64,000 nucleotides of DNA from Pachypanchax playfairii (lineage: Eukaryota > Chordata > Actinopteri > Cyprinodontiformes > Aplocheilidae). Under the pieces are notes generated by a model. It saw only the letters and a program-made list of their open reading frames with translations, was not told the DNA's origin and did not search any database. The stretch spans positions 7,456,040 through 7,520,039 of the forward strand of contig SSNP01000013.1 of NCBI GenBank assembly GCA_006937955.1, in the 5' to 3' direction. Made by a program: the position numbers and the translations under genes. Below, in pieces: positions 21,675 through 33,005 of the stretch. How positions within the stretch are numbered: the stretch's first letter is position 1; each line of letters starts with the position of its first letter.

Positions 21675-23261
21675 CACCAGGCCAGTCAGACCCACTGGCA
21701 GTACAGCTGCAACATTAGTGGGTCAGTGTGCCATCAAGCCATTCATCAGCACTTCTCCCTCTCTTCTCTGCCTGAATCTCCCCTCTGACTCACCACACAT
21801 CCATCCATCCTTCACAACCTACAACTCGCTCCCTCTCTTGCTCACTCCAAAGTTCAAAGTGTCCACACTCAAAGTGTTTTTAAAGTTGTGAATGAGTTCC
21901 CCTTTAAACTGGCTTTGCCAAATAAGGTGTTTAGATGTGATGAGTATGAATGCAAATGTTAACATCCTCCTGCAAGGGCTGATAATTAGAAAATACCATA
22001 ATGTTCTTGTTTGAATGCTGGACTGGAATGCACTGGAGATGACAACGATGCTGAATTTAAAAGGTTTGTTGTAATTGCTAGAGTTGAGAGATCCGACAGG
22101 TATCAGGAATCGGTTGGTATCTCAAAGAAAGACTGTGACAGAGAAAGAGCAGGTTAGTCTCAGAAACATATTATCAGGTTTTCTATGGGTGTGTTGTTAA
22201 CCCTCTGAAGGGGATGAGGACGATACAGAAAGTGATGACGCAAGCAGCGGTAATACAGGTGAGAGTGTAACTGTTTCTACACAGGTATCTTTGACAGGGG
22301 AGGATCGTATGGATGAATGACAGGTAATAAAAATCTTGGACTGGAGTTTTATAATAATAACTCTAGGAATGAATAGAGAAAATTTAAGCGATAACGAAAA
22401 CTGAGAAGCCATGTACAATCCACGTTCGTACGTGATAAATTCACTTGATTCACTTGAGTCAGTTAAACAGGTGTGAGTCAGAACCTGTTAACATTAACTT
22501 TTACAGTAAAACCATGACTTAGTAAACCGATGGGAGCAGGAATGAGGCACTGTCAACAAGGCAGAAAGGGAAGCTGTGAGTCATCTGAAATCCAACATCC
22601 GAGTAAATGTCGAGAGACAGAGATGGGTCAAAACACAATATGATCATAAAGGTTGAAATCTTTGACTTGGTTAACCAGGTTAACAAACAGTGTGGTGACA
22701 AAGGTATGACGAGGCTGAACTTATATGTGGGAGGGATCAGGTGAGAGGCATGAGACTGATTCGCATAGGATATGATTATACAGTGGTCAACGCTTATATG
22801 CACAAAACTGCTGGGCCCGTTCCCGTATCATAGAGAATCCATATGCTTATATGCAGAGCACTGACGGATATATGCACAAAACATTTGGAGGTATCATAAA
22901 TGCATCTCACTAAATCTCGCTGTTTTTCACTAGTTACTTGACCGTAAACCTACTCTGGTGTTCTTACATACACCGTTGCTGTTTGGTGTGTGGAACGAGG
23001 CTGCTCTGTTAAAAGGATGCGGTGGTTTCTTTTGCTGCTGCTCATTGTAGAATTACAGCTGCTTGTGTTGAAGACTTGGCAGCCTTGCAGACTCACATGT
23101 GATCCGTTATGGAACCAGGAAGTGTGGACGTGTAAATAATGATTCTGGTCCGAGCTAGCTTTTTTAAAATGACAGAAACTAGCGACCACCCAGCCGGCTG
23201 AGATCCAGATCTGTTACGATGTGATTTTATTTTCAACATCGGGGGAACATTAGACCGTTGT
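21085..23261. other. Intergenic stretch with (GT)n and a possible pogo-like end
   Basis: A (GT)n microsatellite runs 21642-21672. At 22781 TA precedes CAGTGGTCAACGCTTATATG, resembling a pogo/Tigger inverted terminus, but no partner end was found. Around 22203-22320 one frame encodes an acidic peptide (SEGDEDDTESDDASSG) ending in a stop; I could not assign it. No host gene is recognised. Confidence 0.4.
21642..21672. repeat. (GT)n microsatellite
   Basis: Uninterrupted GT dinucleotide run of about 15 units. Confidence 0.9.
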
Positions 23262-23744
23262 GTGAGTATTTCACAGTAAAATTCTTACATACTGTACCTT
23301 TAACCTGTAATACGACACATTTTATATCTAAAAATCGTTAGGAAACACTGATTAACAGACCTTTCAATCTATCCGCGTGAAGATTTGTCAGGCTTCAGGC
23401 TGCAGCTCATTAATATTCATTATGCTAATTTGCTGGACTCAGATTGGCTAACAAACTATCACCGAGTCTCTTCTGGTTGATACATCTTTATGCTAACAGC
23501 TTTTAGCCAGCAGCATGCTAGGTGTGGTTTGAACTGCAGGAGCTGATGAATACTAATGAGCAAAGGAGTTGTGACAGAAGGTACAGATACAGGCCGTTCG
23601 GACTCGGGAGAACTCGGGTTTTATCACCACCTGCGTAGTTTGAGAGATTAAAACTGAAGGAGAAGTTGTTGAGGTAAGAACACCTGTGGAGCTAAAATAT
23701 TCAACAGAAACCTCAGAAAAACTGTTTTTAATGGAAGGGCCTCT
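23262..23744. mobile_element. TTAA-flanked 0.55-kb MITE, copy 2
   Basis: Same family and orientation as 20522. The left terminus is degraded (starts near TATTTCACAG). The right end is intact: AATGGAAGGGCCTCT with TTAA at 23745-23748. Shared landmarks include GCATGCTAGGTGTGG, ACTCGGGAGAACTCGGG and GGTAAGAACACCTGTGGAGC. Confidence 0.7.
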
Positions 23745-23875
23745 TTAAGGATTCATCAATTTTTTGATGCCCTTGCCTTAGAAACTACCTGTAGGAACCA
23801 GTGCCCGCCTCCACAAAGGTTAACAAGATGTCATAAGAAAACAGGAGATTTGTATACCTCATTGTTCGTATGGGG

Positions 23876-24566
23876 AGCCACAGTCTCCTCCCCTTCCGGT
23901 CGGCCCATGGGTCCCCTGGACGAAAAAATAATGAATGGAAGTCAATAAAGCGATAAAAGTTATTTTCTGGTCCACTTTGTCTTACCCCCTGAATCACACA
24001 TATGCTGTACCGCAATTTAAATGATAAATAATGATGTACGTTTTGACCGTGTCTGTCAAGTGGATTCGGATTTATTTATTTTTAAAATTTCGTCATTAAA
24101 TTGACTACAACTGGAAAGTCGCACATATGACGTCACGGCAGAATCTCCCGAGTCTCGCCGCTGCCTTTTCCCTCGTTTTTACGCGACAATGCTGGTGTGT
24201 TTTGTACCTGGATATCGCCACAAAACTAGTCGTTTAATGTTTTTTCCTTTATCCTGATAGAAGGAGGTGAAGCTCGTTAAACTCACCGCCATTGTTCCTA
24301 ATGGTGATGTCAATCTTACGAGACAAGTGCTTGTAGTCTACTACGTGTCTTCACACAAAATATAAAATAACTTTTGCCGCGTGTCGAAACTGATCGCTTT
24401 CTCGGCATCAAAACTTGTCGTTACAACTCACGGACATCATATGTTCAATCCATGGTGCATTTCAAACCAGATCAGAAAATAACTTTTATCGCTCCATTGA
24501 CTTCCATTCATTATTTTTTCTTCCTGGGGACCCATGGACTGGAAGTAGAAGGGCGTGACTGTGGCT
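23876..24566. mobile_element. Inverted-repeat transposon with a THAP-like fragment
   Basis: Arms of about 130 bp (23876-24005 and about 24450-24566) are inverted copies, e.g. AATAATGAATGGAAGTCAAT with GCGATAAAAGTTATTTTCTG on the left and their complements on the right. Outer ends carry AGCCACAG and CTGTGGCT. Between them, on the plus strand from ATG 24189, MLVCFVPGYRHKTSRLMFFP resembles the N-terminal C2CH (THAP) finger of P-element-type and THAP proteins, with Y where the second cysteine is expected and stops soon after. Probably a decayed, non-autonomous DNA transposon. Confidence 0.6.
24189..24290 (+). pseudogene. THAP zinc-finger fragment
   Basis: About 22 residues (MLVCFVPGYRHKTSRLMFFP..) look like the start of a THAP domain. 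The second metal-binding cysteine is tyrosine. Two stop codons (TGA TAG) follow in frame, while a neighbouring frame continues YPDRRR. Short, so the assignment is tentative. Confidence 0.4.
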
Positions 24567-24798
24567 ATAGGTCATTGTGACCAATTCTTTAAGGATTTTC
24601 TGGTAGAGAACAGAATTCAGGGTTTCATCACTTACAGCAAGTCGTCCAGGTCCCATAGCAGTAAAGCCGACCATCACACTACCACCACTGTGGTTGGCTG
24701 TCAGTATTGAACAGGTTTCTTTGTGACCTTATGGATGAGCTGATGTCCCCTCAGTATAATTTTGGAGAGCTAGCTACCTCTAGATGAGTTTGTCACTG

Positions 24799-25356
24799 AC
24801 TGCGTTTACATGCAGCCAATAACCCTTTTAAAACCCGAATATTCACAATAACCCGGTTCCGCACGGCCATGTAAACACCAGCAAAAACCCGAATATGCTC
24901 ATAACCGGGTTTTTAAAAACCCAGATTTTACCCCTGGGGTAACCCTTTTCTAACCCGAATATTTAGTCATGTAAACGCATATCGGCATAACCCCATCAGT
25001 ACGCTGGAAGTAAACAAGTCAAGGTTAACATGGCGTGAAACAGCATAGCACCACACTGTGCTGCTCCCGCTATATTCCCATTTGTTGCTCGTGTTCTCTC
25101 CTTCTATTAACGAAGGTCATTACACACAGTCGTGTTAAGAGATGCTGGTGGGTCAGTACCAGCATCAAAGCGCAAACAAAGGTGATCGCTATCTGTTCCA
25201 AACTAGTTAGCATGTTGCTATTGTTGTTTTTGGATACAGGAAGAAGAATCGGAAAAGAACCATATTGTGTAAACGGGTTATTCTGAACATTTCAGAAACC
25301 CGAATACTGACCTTAACCCGATCATAACCTGAATATTGGCTGCATGTAAACGTAGT
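24799..25356. mobile_element. MITE with ACTRCGTTTACATGCAGCC termini
   Basis: Inverted ends ACTGCGTTTACATGCAGCCA and TGGCTGCATGTAAACGTAGT bound 558 bp. CACTG flanks both sides (24794-24798 and 25357-25361), consistent with a target duplication. Subterminal sequence is rich in iterated AACCCGAATA and its complement. No transposase. The superfamily is not assigned. Confidence 0.75.
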
Positions 25357-25361
25357 CACTG

Positions 25362-28300
25362 TTCCATGCTTTCTACATTTGAACAATGGCTATCACTGTG
25401 GTTCACTGGAGTCCTAAAGTTTTCAAGACCTTTTCAAGACACCTTGAATTGGGAGATAATTACTTCTTCATGTCAGGCCTAGTTGGTTTAAATACATTTT
25501 CCCTTTATAAATAAAATCAATATTTAAAAACACCATTTTGTATTTATTCTTGTTATCTTTGTTTGATATGATGCTTTGAAACATTTCAGTGTAACTAAAA
25601 AAATCCAGGATTGAAGAAGTCTGTGAAGGGTTTAAAACTTTTTGACAGTACTGTACATTCATACATCCTATGCCACCTATCCAGGACCAGTTTGCAGGGT
25701 TACGGCTAGCAGAGATCCTCAGGTACCTCTTTCAGCTCATTTGGTGGTGACTTTGAGGTGTGCAAGCCTGTTGTGAGATAAAATCTCTCTAGTGAGCACT
25801 AAGCGTCCCCCAATGCCCCCCTCCCAGTAGGACACAGTAGGATGTCTGAAACATCTCCACAGGATGGCGTGCAGGAAGATGTTCTTACGAAACACTCAGA
25901 CTACCCTAACTGGCTCCTTTCAATGCAGAAACGTAGGGACTCTACTCTGATCTCCTCTTAAATAGCCCCACTCCTGTCCTCAAGGGTGAAACCAGGGACT
26001 CTCCAGACAAAGCTGTTTACATTTCCATTCACATTCTTTTGGTCACCACTCATAGCTCATTACTATAGTTGAATGTTGGAATGTATGGTCTAGTTTTGTT
26101 GGTTATGCAAAGTTCCTCCTGCATCTAAAAGCAGCAAATCCATTTTTAATCGTCACCATCTTTGATGCTACCTGCTTGCATTCAAAAGATAAACAAGCCT
26201 AAAACTCAAATTATGGGTCAAAATTTTTTTTTTCCCTCACTTTACCCATTTTTATGCTGATGTTCCATCTATCTCTCACATGACAGATGCAGGAAAGTGA
26301 GGTAGAGAGGAGGATGCAGAAGAGGAAAAAAAGAGGGGGTGGATAGCTCTACTGAATGCACTCACATGTATGAAAGAAGAAGCATTTATTTTAAGACTGT
26401 TGTGTGGGTGTACGCAGATCTGAAACACACATACTCACACTACAGAAGTGAGAGCTCACAAGCACAGAGATAGACCTGACCTACCTTCATATCAATCTTG
26501 TTTTGAAAGCAGCTAAAGGGATGCTTTACCTTCTGGCTCCAGGACTTGTGTTCATACCTGAATTCTCCAAATGCATTAGAGATTTCCCAACACACTCACA
26601 CACACAACCACATATACAGCAATGCAAGAAGAAGAAGAAGAAGGGGGGGGGGGTTGAAAACAAGAGGCAGCAGCACAAGTTGAAAACCAAACAAGGGTAA
26701 ATAACAAGCGAGTGTTTCACTTCTCAGGAGCACATCTCACAATAAATATCCGCGCTGTTGTGTCAGCAGTGCATCAGTTATTATCTAGTAGAAACAGTTG
26801 TCATGGTAATAAGGTCAACGCCATGCTCATGTGTCAAAAGGGATTTATACTGGGCTGACACCATTTCTAGTATTACATCTGCCAAGCATGTGTATGTTTG
26901 TGTTGGTATACACCATATTGGTCATGAACATACTGGGAGCTTAAATGTGTGATTTATTTTATTAATTACTATGAAACTGCAGTTCCACACTGAGAACCAA
27001 TTAAGTTTCATTTCTTGAAAGTGAAACACCCGTCTGAAAAAATACAAGTTTAAGTCTTTGTTTTATTTATTTTATGATAAGTGCAAATAAAAACACAGTT
27101 TGAGGAAATCCCCTATGAGATTCCCCGTCTCTGACCAGAAATCAGTGAAACATGAAGAAAGAGCGAGTGGACAGAAAATGAAAGTAAAACGTCACGTGCA
27201 ATGATTAACTAACAGAGTTCCATAGTAATATTTGGATTGTAATGTGGAAAGCCCCTGACACTTCCCCTCTTTGACACTCTAAACAATATGTTAATGTGAC
27301 CTACTTAAATGGCATTTATTGAGACTTGATTACCACACAGCACTCCACCTCCCAGTTTCCTTATGTCTTTATTGTTTGCCCCCACCCCCCATATATAACC
27401 TCTTTGATACTCAGTCACTGAGGCAACCCAGTGATTTTTGTTCACAGTTGTACAGTTCCTATTGGCTTAAACGCAGAGCCATAGTCTAACTATTGTCTAG
27501 AAACCAGCACATATAAGGCTAAACAAATATTCACACTTTTTTTATTGCCTCATAAAAATATGTGTATGATATCAAAACAACTACTACATCTTTTAATCTA
27601 AAAATCGAGTCTTTAATGTGGTCATGTTTGAATATAATCGAGGTGGAAGAATTTACAAACTTTCAACACATTTAGTTACCAGTGCTGACTTTTTCCCTTT
27701 TGTTCTGTCTCCTCCCTTGACCAAAAATTACCCTCCTCATTCTGTGGCTGTCTCCCTCCAGCTAAACTTGTGATGCAAATCCATAGGGTAAAAAAAGGGC
27801 AAGACAATGAAGCCTTTGGCAGACAGAGGTCAGGCCCAGCTCAGCATCCAGGAAGACATAAAGCCTTATTGACTGGGGTAAGACAATAAAGAGAGTGTTG
27901 AGGGGGTTGGCATCATACACAACTTAGTAAATTAATCACAAATACCATGAAATTAAAGGCACAGAGTAGGTAACTCAGATCTTGGGATCAAATGGTGTTA
28001 GTAGGTCGGGGCAAAGGCCAGAGACAATTTGAAGAATCCCTGTAGGCAGAACTTTTTCTCTTCATGTGACAGGGTGAAAGCATGTAATGGAGGATTTTGT
28101 CAACTCAGTTACACAGACTCAGTTTCACTTTATTCTTTGTAACTTCATTCCTCATATCATATCATAATGGCTTAACTTATTACAGACCCAGTAATCCAAG
28201 CACTAATCAAACACCAACCCTTATCCACCCTTAAAGGTACTATATTATGCAAAACCATGTTTTGATGCTATTTCCCTATAACCCCCCTGAATCCTGCTCT

Positions 28301-28854
28301 GAGCAGCTGCCCTACTCTCTCTTGGAAAACAACTGACCGTAACATAGTGATGTAACAATGTTACACCAGGACCTGCCCGGCATGTCCGTGCTGCCCCTGC
28401 AGATTAATCACACACGCCTCGAGCTGTGAAGCAAGAAGCACCACCGTTTGTAGCATTTTACTTTCTAAAAATGTCTCAGTGAAAATGTGCATTTAGCTGT
28501 GAGAGTTACAGGAATTTATTCACCATTTTATTCAGGCAGCTCGAGGGTCAGCACTCACGAGGGGGGAAGCTGGGAGAGAGACAGGATTTTTGGTAAACCG
28601 AGTGTTTTACTTCCTGGTTGAAGAATAACTCCAGGATGTAACTTATATTTTAGGACAAATTAAGAATATAATATAAATACATATATATGATATATATTCC
28701 TTTACCTTCTAATGTATATATGCTATAAAACACCAACGGTGTATGTATATGTGCCTATCACAGACTTTGAAAGCTGTACTTTAAAATAAATAAAAGAAAT
28801 ACTTCGCTGTAACTGACTCGCTGATTTACAACTTTATTGGACACAGCTTTGTTG
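25362..28854. other. Intergenic stretch, no recognised gene
   Basis: No exon or transposase signature. A GAAGAAGAAG run followed by a G run lies at 26627-26653. Near 28234 TTAAAGGTACTATATTATGC looks like a MITE start, but the matching end was not found. The remainder is AT-rich and not repetitive to the eye. Confidence 0.4.
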
Positions 28855-28871
28855 TTACCTCCACCAAGGAG

Positions 28872-28949
<78 letters not shown>

Positions 28950-29075
28950 GTTAGCAGGATAACTCAAAAACTAAAGGATGGATTTTGATGAAATTTTCAG
29001 GAATTTTTTTAAGGATAAGGACATAGTACTTTCTACAATATTTCCACTTGGCGGAGGTCTGTGCTCTCTGAGTAC
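28855..29075. mobile_element. MITE with internal (TCTG)n microsatellite
   Basis: Ends TTACCTCCACCAAGGAGGTC and CTTGGCGGAGGTCTGTGCTC are inverted copies. Inside are (TCTG)n at 28872-28946 and AGCAGGATAACTCAAAAACT, a combination common in fish genomes. A 41-bp remnant made only of the two ends is at 60697-60738. Confidence 0.65.
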
Positions 29076-29157
29076 TTTTTTAGTTACTGTTGGATTTGTT
29101 TGTTTTTTTATTGTAAAATAAAAAGTGAGACCCTGAACAGGAAGAAGCAGGTTCAGA

Positions 29158-29265
29158 AAATGGATGGATGGATGGATGGATGGATGGATGGATGGATGGA
29201 TGGATGGATGGATGGATGGATGGATGGATGGATGGATGGATGGATGGATGGACGGACGGAGGGAT
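29158..29265. repeat. (GGAT)n microsatellite after a SINE-like tail
   Basis: About 24 GGAT units ending in GGACGGACGGAGGGAT. Directly upstream, CCTGAACAGGAAGAAGCAGG matches the 3' part of the tRNA-type SINE seen at 46442, so the array probably grew from a SINE tail. Confidence 0.8.
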
Positions 29266-31446
29266 AAAAAGTGAGCCTCATCTTACCAAGTAAACTCAAT
29301 CTGTACATATTTTAAGTCAATCTAACTAATTTAAATCTGTAAAATTGTATTTTTCATGTTTGGACATTTTAAAATTCCTATATAGTGTTAAAATAAAAAA
29401 AAACAAGCTTGTGTTGTTGTTATGGGTTATGGCATTCATGAGCATGATGTCATACTTTCAGTTCCTTTACCTTCTGATTCATCATAGGTTTTCTACCTTC
29501 TTGGAAAGTACCTTTCTCACGTTAGCTCGCCCAGTGCCATAGAAAGTGTGGCACAAATGAATTAGGTGATTTCCCCTCAAAACATCTGAATGCCCCGAAC
29601 ATCCCTAAATGACATCATACATTAAAACAAAGACACAACTGTACAGTAAAAGCTCAGAAAATTCCAATTTCTGATTTTTAAAGAAGGTCGAATGTCCCTG
29701 ACATTCCTAACTGGCAGGATAAAATATACAAAATGCATTACTTCTACAATAAAAACTAAAAAAAACTCAAACTTCTGAAGTTTTCTCAAGTTTAATTAAT
29801 CAAGCATTGATTGTTTTACTCATCTTGTGTTCTGATGCTCATCAAATGTAAAACTCCCCTTTGTTGGTTTAACAAGTCTCATGACTATAAACTAATCATA
29901 AACTGGAAAATAACTTGTAGTGAATTTATGCTCAGGAGAACTTTACTCTGTATTTAGCACCTGATGATTGTTTTGGAGGAACAAGCAGTGAGTGCTGAGT
30001 GGAATCAAGGCTTTTTACATTCAGATTAAATCAGCATTTTAAACAGGAATGCTCTAAATGCTCTGATCAGTTGACTTTTGGTAAATGAGTGAAAATGAGG
30101 AGGACCAACCTCGTTATTGATTCATCTATGGAAAGGTGACATCATAAACTTCTATCAGAGTTCTGTAAAACTTTGACTGGGTTGTAAAGACTGGTTAATT
30201 GTTTTTTGTCTCCAACATGAAAAAACACCTTTAACACGGTTTTGTAAATTCATGCCTGATTGAGGGGATTAATGATTTTTTGATGACCTCTCATCACTTT
30301 CACTTGCCACACCTACCTCTACCATTCACATCATCCCTTTGAGACAGTCATGAGACTCTCTGTACCTCAGTCTCTTTCATTATCTCCTTTTTTGTCTGAG
30401 GCTGTGGCTCATTCATACAGATCGCACCCTTTCTTCTTTCCCCTTCTGAAGCCCCTGACCCCTCCTACATTCCAACTCTCAGCACTTCTATATGAACTCT
30501 ACCACAGCTGACGCCCTGATGCTTTGTGTATGTGTGTTTGAATGATGTGTGGCTATGTGTAAAGGAGTGCTTCTTTGTGCCTTTCACCCCCCTCAGCTCT
30601 TGCTGGTCCCATGACAATGCTTCCCTTATATGCACTCAGACACACATGTGTAAGCACACAGACCACGCATTACACAAGGGGGAAGTGTCAAGTGTGGTGG
30701 CATCACACAGAGACGGGGTTTTCATAGGAGAAAGAAGAAAGAAACATTTGATGCAACTGTAAACGCAAACGGTTATGGCGTCTATCTTGACACCCCCCCC
30801 ATCCCCTGCTTATCTCGGACGTCGTGAAGAAGCCCATTCACAGCCGAAGATGGCTTGAGGTGACTGGAGGGCCCGCGTGCCTGGCATTCCTTAGTGCACA
30901 GAAGACACGTTATTATGACATTTACTTGGTCAGCTTGATGGATGCAGCATGAGGCCTGAATGAGAAAACGTTGTATTTGCTATGTGACTGCCAATGACAA
31001 CATAACTGAAGCACTCGTGGATATTGTCGTGCAAATTTACAGCATTTTAGAGATTCTCTGTTTTAGTTTTGGGTGGCATTCATAAAAAGTAGGATGTGCA
31101 TTTCTGTGTCAAATTCAGCTGGATTTCTTTCTAGAGAGTCTCTCAAAGATTTCTGGTTCTTTAATACTTTAACTGTGAAGGAGAAGAGGATTGGGGACCT
31201 TTGCATTTACTTCAAGAGTACATCTCCATGATTGTGTCTCACCGTTTAGACAGAGAACTCAGCGCTGTGTTAAGGTGTGGTCACAGATGCTGTTGTGGGA
31301 TGCTTGTTAAAAACTTTGTAGAAAACCAAGTCTTCCAATGCCCCTTTACAGTTACGTGGAATGAATTGACAAGAAAGAAAGAAATTCAATCATTTTAGTG
31401 TGTAGACTTTGTTACATAGAATGGAAAGCTTGTTGATTTGTCTATG
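29266..31446. other. Intergenic stretch, no recognised gene
   Basis: AT-rich, without coding structure or clear repeats. A C-rich patch lies near 30795. Confidence 0.4.
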
Positions 31447-31732
31447 TAAATGGTAAATGTCCTGTATTTGTATAGCGCTTTTCTAGTCATTCAGACCACT
31501 CAAAGCGCTTTCACACTACAAGGTTTTGCATTCACCCATTCACACAACCCGATATGTAATCCGGGGGGAGAGGGTAGAGGCTAACACTCACACAACCCGA
31601 TACGCAGATCGGGGGGCAACAAGGGGTTCAATGTCTTGCCCAAGGACACTTCGACATGTGGCGGTGGAAGCCGGGATCGAGTTCAGTTCAAGTTGGAGGA
31701 CAACCGCTCTGACCACTGAGCCACAGTCGCCC
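31447..31732. repeat. Dispersed fish repeat (AAATGGTAAATG ... GAGCCACAGTCGCCC)
   Basis: Begins AAATGGTAAATGTCCTGTAT then TATAGCGCTTTTCTAGTC, and ends CTTGCCCAAGGACACTTCGA ... ACCACTGAGCCACAGTCGCC. This arrangement is widespread in teleosts. Related sequence in reverse (TAAAGCACTTTGGG ... ACACCATTTACCAT) occurs at about 55610-55676. Class not assigned. Confidence 0.65.
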
Positions 31733-31804
31733 ATGTACATGTGCACATGTAGACCTCGCCAAGTCCCTGCAAAGACCAATCCATGTTCTAGCTAAAGTTT
31801 TACA

Positions 31805-32287
31805 TAGGGATGCCCCAATACTGGTATCAGGTATCTGGGCCGATACCATTCTAATGTACTTGTATCGGTATCAGTTAGTTAACCGAAACCATGAACCGAT
31901 ATTTAAAATGTAGAAATTCTGCAATAATTTCACAGAAAATTTGGCTGGAGAAAAAAAAGAAAGTTGTTTTCTCGTGCGCACGAGTTAGTATCTCGTGTGC
32001 ACTACTTAATATCTCGTGCACACGAGATAGTAAACCAAAAAAACCCAAAAAATGTTTTTCTGCAGCCATGTCCCCTAAAGGGCTCCGTAGTTTTGTGATC
32101 ATGGTTATTAATATTTTATTTTTTAGCGAGTTCGCTATCATTTGTTGTAACAAGCAGAGAAGAAATTAAAATAAGTCTTCCAATTAATTGCATGGAGTAT
32201 CAGCATTGTTACTCAGTATCAACAAGTACTCAGATCCAAGTATCCGTATCGTAACGGTTTGAAAAAAGTGGTATTATTGCATCCCTA
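31805..32287. mobile_element. hAT-like MITE with 8-bp target duplication
   Basis: Termini TAGGGATGCCCCAATA and TATTATTGCATCCCTA are inverted. Flanks GTTTTACA (31797-31804) and ATTTTACA (32288-32295) match at 7 of 8 positions. Internal 'GGTATCAG' and 'CCGATA' clusters are typical of this fish hAT group. Near 31970-32030 CTCGTGCGCACGAG-like palindromes repeat three times, perhaps a nested unit. Confidence 0.75.
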
Positions 32288-32361
32288 ATTTTACATCTTA
32301 GCCGATCATCCTACTGGAAAAAGCCCTCATTGCAAAATGAGATCGGTGTTACTCTTTTATC

Positions 32362-33005
32362 ACTTTTCCACCGACAAATCAGCACAGCGCGCTTGAGAGC
32401 GGTACAGTATAGTGCGGATCAACTTCGCTTGAGGCTGTGGAAACATAAAGCGGACGTAAGTGGGGATATGGGCGTGCCCATCTGGCTATGAAAAGTGGCG
32501 CGCAAAAGTCTTTGTCCGCGACGTCACAGCGCGTGAAACAACAACAACAATGGCGGATATACGTGTGTTTTTGTACTTTGCACTCTGTCTGTGGTTCATT
32601 TTGGTTGGTTTGATTTTTGGTTCTTGTGGAGGAAGTCGCCATTGTCCAAAGTCAATTGTATTTTAAAATAAAATATTTGTATGGTTGCTGGGAGTTTTTT
32701 TTAAAGCCTTTTGCGAGAGCGCTTCTATATCACACCACGTGAACACCACACACAGCCGGGCCAATCAGGGGCTACCACTACGAAGGTAGACGTGTCACTG
32801 GCAGCAGTTTACTGGACCAATCAGTAGACATGTGGGCGTGTGGGCCTGCTTTGGGCCGCTTTGGACCACCGAGGAGGTGGTCTGAAAAAAGAGGCCGGGT
32901 TGGCACGGAATGACGCGGTTAAGACCCGAGAAAGGCGGTGGAAAAGGGTCCGCAGGGGGCTAAAGTGAACCGAGCCGCACCGTGTTCTGACGGTGGAAAA
33001 GCGGC
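32362..33005. mobile_element. MITE with ACTTTTCCACCG termini
   Basis: ACTTTTCCACCG at the left and CGGTGGAAAAGCGGC at the right are inverted. The interior is GC-rich relative to flanks and contains CGACGTCACAGCGCG. It resembles non-autonomous hAT elements of fish. Clear target duplication was not found, so ends may be off by a few bases. Confidence 0.55.

Noticed and set aside
21619..21891. 90-codon frame after a (GT)n run, LINE-like ending
   Set aside because: Considered as a LINE C-terminus, but no convincing ORF2 phrase is present.
22197..22803. Retroelement or host gene around the acidic SEGDEDDTESDD peptide
   Set aside because: Only one short open stretch; neighbouring frames gave no recognisable partner domain.
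28758..28967. Repetitive (TDRQ)n peptide
   Set aside because: Translation of the (TCTG)n microsatellite in a MITE.
26627..29265. CRISPR-like arrays among the tandem repeats
   Set aside because: Units are 3-4 bp microsatellites without spacers, in a vertebrate genome.
29061..29267. Repetitive (GWMD)n peptide
   Set aside because: Translation of the (GGAT)n microsatellite.
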